NCBI GenBank assembly: GCA_019322475.1
Contig: JAHWIN010000052.1
Location: forward strand, 1 to 22,620
Reading direction: 5' to 3'
Origin: Candidatus Woesearchaeota archaeon
Lineage (GTDB): Archaea; Nanobdellota; Nanobdellia; Woesearchaeales; JACPBV01
Length of the DNA: 22,620 bases
Below, piece after piece: positions 21,136 through 22,620 of this stretch. Below the pieces are notes generated by a model. It searched no databases, was not told the DNA's origin, and saw nothing but the letters and a program-made list of their open reading frames with translations. Position numbers and translations under genes: made by a program. Numbering within the stretch: position 1 is the stretch's first letter; each line of letters begins with the position of its first letter.

Positions 21136-22014
21136 TTAAAATATTAAGTTCTTATTAGTTTGATATTCTAAAAGACTGATTATAGTTTTAATAATAATGA
21201 CAGCATAAAATAAAGCACTATGTTCATTAATAGCCCATCTTTCACCTTCGTTTTTATCTGCTCCGTGTGCATCCCCCATAGATCTAATATTCCCTAAACC
21301 TGCAATAAAACCATTATGTTTTTTTGTTGATAGAGAATGTTTGTTTAATTCATTGGCAATCTGTATTATCCCTGAGCAATTTGTTAGATTGATTGATTTA
21401 GCAAAATCTAATCTTAAAAAATCTTCTAACGCCCTACCAGCATCATTAACTGATTTGCTGGGGTCTTTTTTAAAATCTTTTAATGCCTCAATCAAATCTG
21501 TGATTACATCTGAGCAAATATCCTTATAATGATTTCCAAATTGCTCTCTTAGGAATTTTTGTAGTAATAAATCATCGTTTAATGATTTATTCAAATTAGA
21601 CAGTTCATCTGAGGATTCTGTCGGTTTTGGGTCATGTTTGATTTTAAAGAATTTTGACCAGTTATTGAATATGGAGATTATCCTCTTGATATCCTGTCTT
21701 ATATCATATATCTTTTTTACCAGTTTAGCAGATTCTTCAGATTTTTTTCTTACTCCCAAAAAAGAATAATATTCAATGTAAGGCTTAAACCTTATAATTT
21801 TTTCTTTTAAGACAAAAACTGACTTCTCTCTTGAACCGTCCAGCCTCTTGAATATATCCTTACTGATTTTGATTTCATCATTATTCTCATTTTTCTCAAT
21901 GATCTTAAAATAAAGTAAGAAACTAAGTGCATTTTTTGTGTATTGCTCAGTCTTTTTAAAAAAATCATGTACCTCTTGACTTGTATTGGTTTTGCCTCTT
22001 TTTTCAAGAGTCAA
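21136..22014 (-). CDS. Abi_C-like abortive infection family protein, 5' end missing
   Basis: 292 residues are readable from TTG 22014. The C-terminal 80 residues ('SGIIQIANELNKHSL', then 'FIAGLGNIRSMGDAHGADKN') resemble the Abi_C domain of phage-defence proteins, whose Arg and 'DAHG' motif are characteristic. The N-terminal 45 residues look like a winged helix ('HDFFKKTEQYTKNALSFLLY'), and the middle is Lys-rich and helical. TTG 22014 is unlikely to be the true start: upstream in the same frame five codons lead to TAG 22030-22032, exactly where the sequence becomes GC-rich phage DNA. The true N-terminus has thus probably been lost at a chimeric junction. AT-rich codon use marks it as accessory. 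A defence role is family-based inference. Confidence 0.6.
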   Translation of the reverse strand: MTLEKRGKTNTSQEVHDFFKKTEQYTKNALSFLLYFKIIEKNENNDEIKISKDIFKRLDGSREKSVFVLKEKIIRFKPYIEYYSFLGVRKKSEESAKLVKKIYDIRQDIKRIISIFNNWSKFFKIKHDPKPTESSDELSNLNKSLNDDLLLQKFLREQFGNHYKDICSDVITDLIEALKDFKKDPSKSVNDAGRALEDFLRLDFAKSINLTNCSGIIQIANELNKHSLSTKKHNGFIAGLGNIRSMGDAHGADKNEGERWAINEHSALFYAVIIIKTIISLLEYQTNKNLIF

Positions 22015-22620
22015 TAGGTTCGAGCTGGACTATCTGAATTTTGAAGTTTTCTGCGATGTCGGGCTGTGTTTTCGGGCTCTCTATCGTCTTACGCATCAGC
22101 GCGATGCGGGCCGTCAACTTCGCAACGCGATCGTTCAACTCATCGGCTGGCCGGATCGCGGCTTCTTCAATTCCTGAAAAACTGAGTAGAAATTCCTCGT
22201 AGGCAGTTTTTGCAACGTGCACCGCGCGTGGAATCTCTACACGCAGCCAGTCAGCAACATCGGCCAGTGATGGGCCGAGTGTGCGAGCCATCGCCAGGCC
22301 CAATCCCGACACGCTAGCCTGCAAGCGCGCAAACGCGTCTTTTGCTGCCGCAGCGCCGGTCGCATCCTCTTGGGATAGCGTCAGTCCGAGCGCATTAGCT
22401 TCGGCGCGCATGTCGCGCAACCCTGCGGCACCCTCGGTCATGGTCTGAAGCAAGCTGACGCCTTCACTGTCGAATAGCTTCATCGCCAGGCGCACTTTGT
22501 CGGCTTGGTTCTCGACGCCCTTCAGCGCATCCGCAATGACCTCGAACTGCTGCTCTGGTTTCAGCTCGTTCAGATCCTGGGCGGACAGATTTAATTCGAT
22601 CAAGGCGTTTTTCGCTTCGC
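22004..22620 (-). CDS. bacteriophage tail tape-measure protein fragment (foreign)
   Basis: A frame open through the right edge of the window encodes about 205 residues ending artificially in 'VQLEPIDS'. The blocks 'LSAQDLNELKPEQQFEVIAD', 'VENQADKVRLAMKLFDSEGV' and 'LLQTMTEGAAGLRDMRAEAN' are typical of tail tape-measure/minor tail proteins of proteobacterial siphophages and prophages. The tape measure sets tail length and threads the tail tube. Codons are GC-rich (GCG, CGC, CTG) and unlike anything else in the window. The C-terminus is cut at about 22010-22030. The most likely explanation is a misjoined bacterial or phage sequence rather than a gene of this archaeon. Confidence 0.75.
   Translation of the reverse strand, partial: EAKNALIELNLSAQDLNELKPEQQFEVIADALKGVENQADKVRLAMKLFDSEGVSLLQTMTEGAAGLRDMRAEANALGLTLSQEDATGAAAAKDAFARLQASVSGLGLAMARTLGPSLADVADWLRVEIPRAVHVAKTAYEEFLLSFSGIEEAAIRPADELNDRVAKLTARIALMRKTIESPKTQPDIAENFKIQIVQLEPIDS

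Noticed and set aside
22017..22030. GGTTCGAGC as a tRNA T-loop
   Set aside because: No acceptor, D or anticodon arms surround it, and it lies at the chimeric junction inside the phage-derived frame.
1..22620. CRISPR array, rRNA or tRNA genes
   Set aside because: No regularly spaced repeats, no rRNA-like conserved blocks and no complete cloverleaf were seen on either strand.

Overview
The window looks like a contig from an uncultivated DPANN archaeon, most likely the Woesearchaeota/Pacearchaeota group (inference, not tested by phylogeny). The evidence is archaeal information genes (ribosomal protein L21e, RNA polymerase subunit Rpo4/F, the GINS subunit Gins51, a stand-alone Bud32/PRPK kinase), TATA-like boxes about 22-30 bases upstream of starts with little or no leader, Ile-ATA and Arg-AGG/AGA-rich codon use, and large secreted proteins with C-terminal anchors and many N-glycosylation sequons. 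No rRNA, tRNA or CRISPR array was seen.

Layout. 1-126 is the 3' end of pyrG (CTP synthase), converging on bud32 (minus). 850-1345 holds a possible 30-codon ORF with a strong Shine-Dalgarno and a 47-residue AbrB-like DNA-binding protein. The AbrB-like gene sits one base upstream of a 1021-residue cell-surface glycoprotein (1347-4412). 4413-7733 encodes envelope proteins typical of DPANN genomes: two membrane-anchored secreted proteins of unknown function, a 36-codon ORF, and a lipoprotein with a cupredoxin-like domain lacking its copper-ligand histidines. 7770-10002 is a B12-binding-type radical SAM protein overlapping a family 2 glycosyltransferase. 10009-11986 is a divergent pair, gins51 and a COG2100-type radical SAM protein. 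12026-13861 is a TMTC-like multi-spanning glycosyltransferase with C-terminal TPRs. 14059-17240 is a glycine cleavage operon, gcvH-gcvPA-gcvPB (minus), without gcvT or a lipoamide dehydrogenase gene in view. 17394-18785 is an acidic S-layer-like protein. 19006-20221 holds a UBA-like/disordered protein divergent from rpl21e-rpoF.

From about 20222 composition becomes AT-richer and codon use changes. This accessory stretch contains a 119-residue orphan, two copies of a 28-base repeat flanking it, and an N-terminally truncated protein with an Abi_C-like (abortive infection) C-terminus. At about 22005-22032 the sequence changes abruptly to GC-rich DNA encoding a bacteriophage tail tape-measure fragment. 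This is best explained as an assembly chimera.

The most distinctive non-coding signal is a 96-97 bp element present twice (6925-7020 and 11950-12046), built of two hairpins. The second copy sits between two convergent genes and supplies the last codons of both. Functionally the window combines heavily sequon-decorated surface proteins with two glycosyltransferases, next to conserved housekeeping genes and a one-carbon/glycine module that is uncommon in reduced DPANN genomes.
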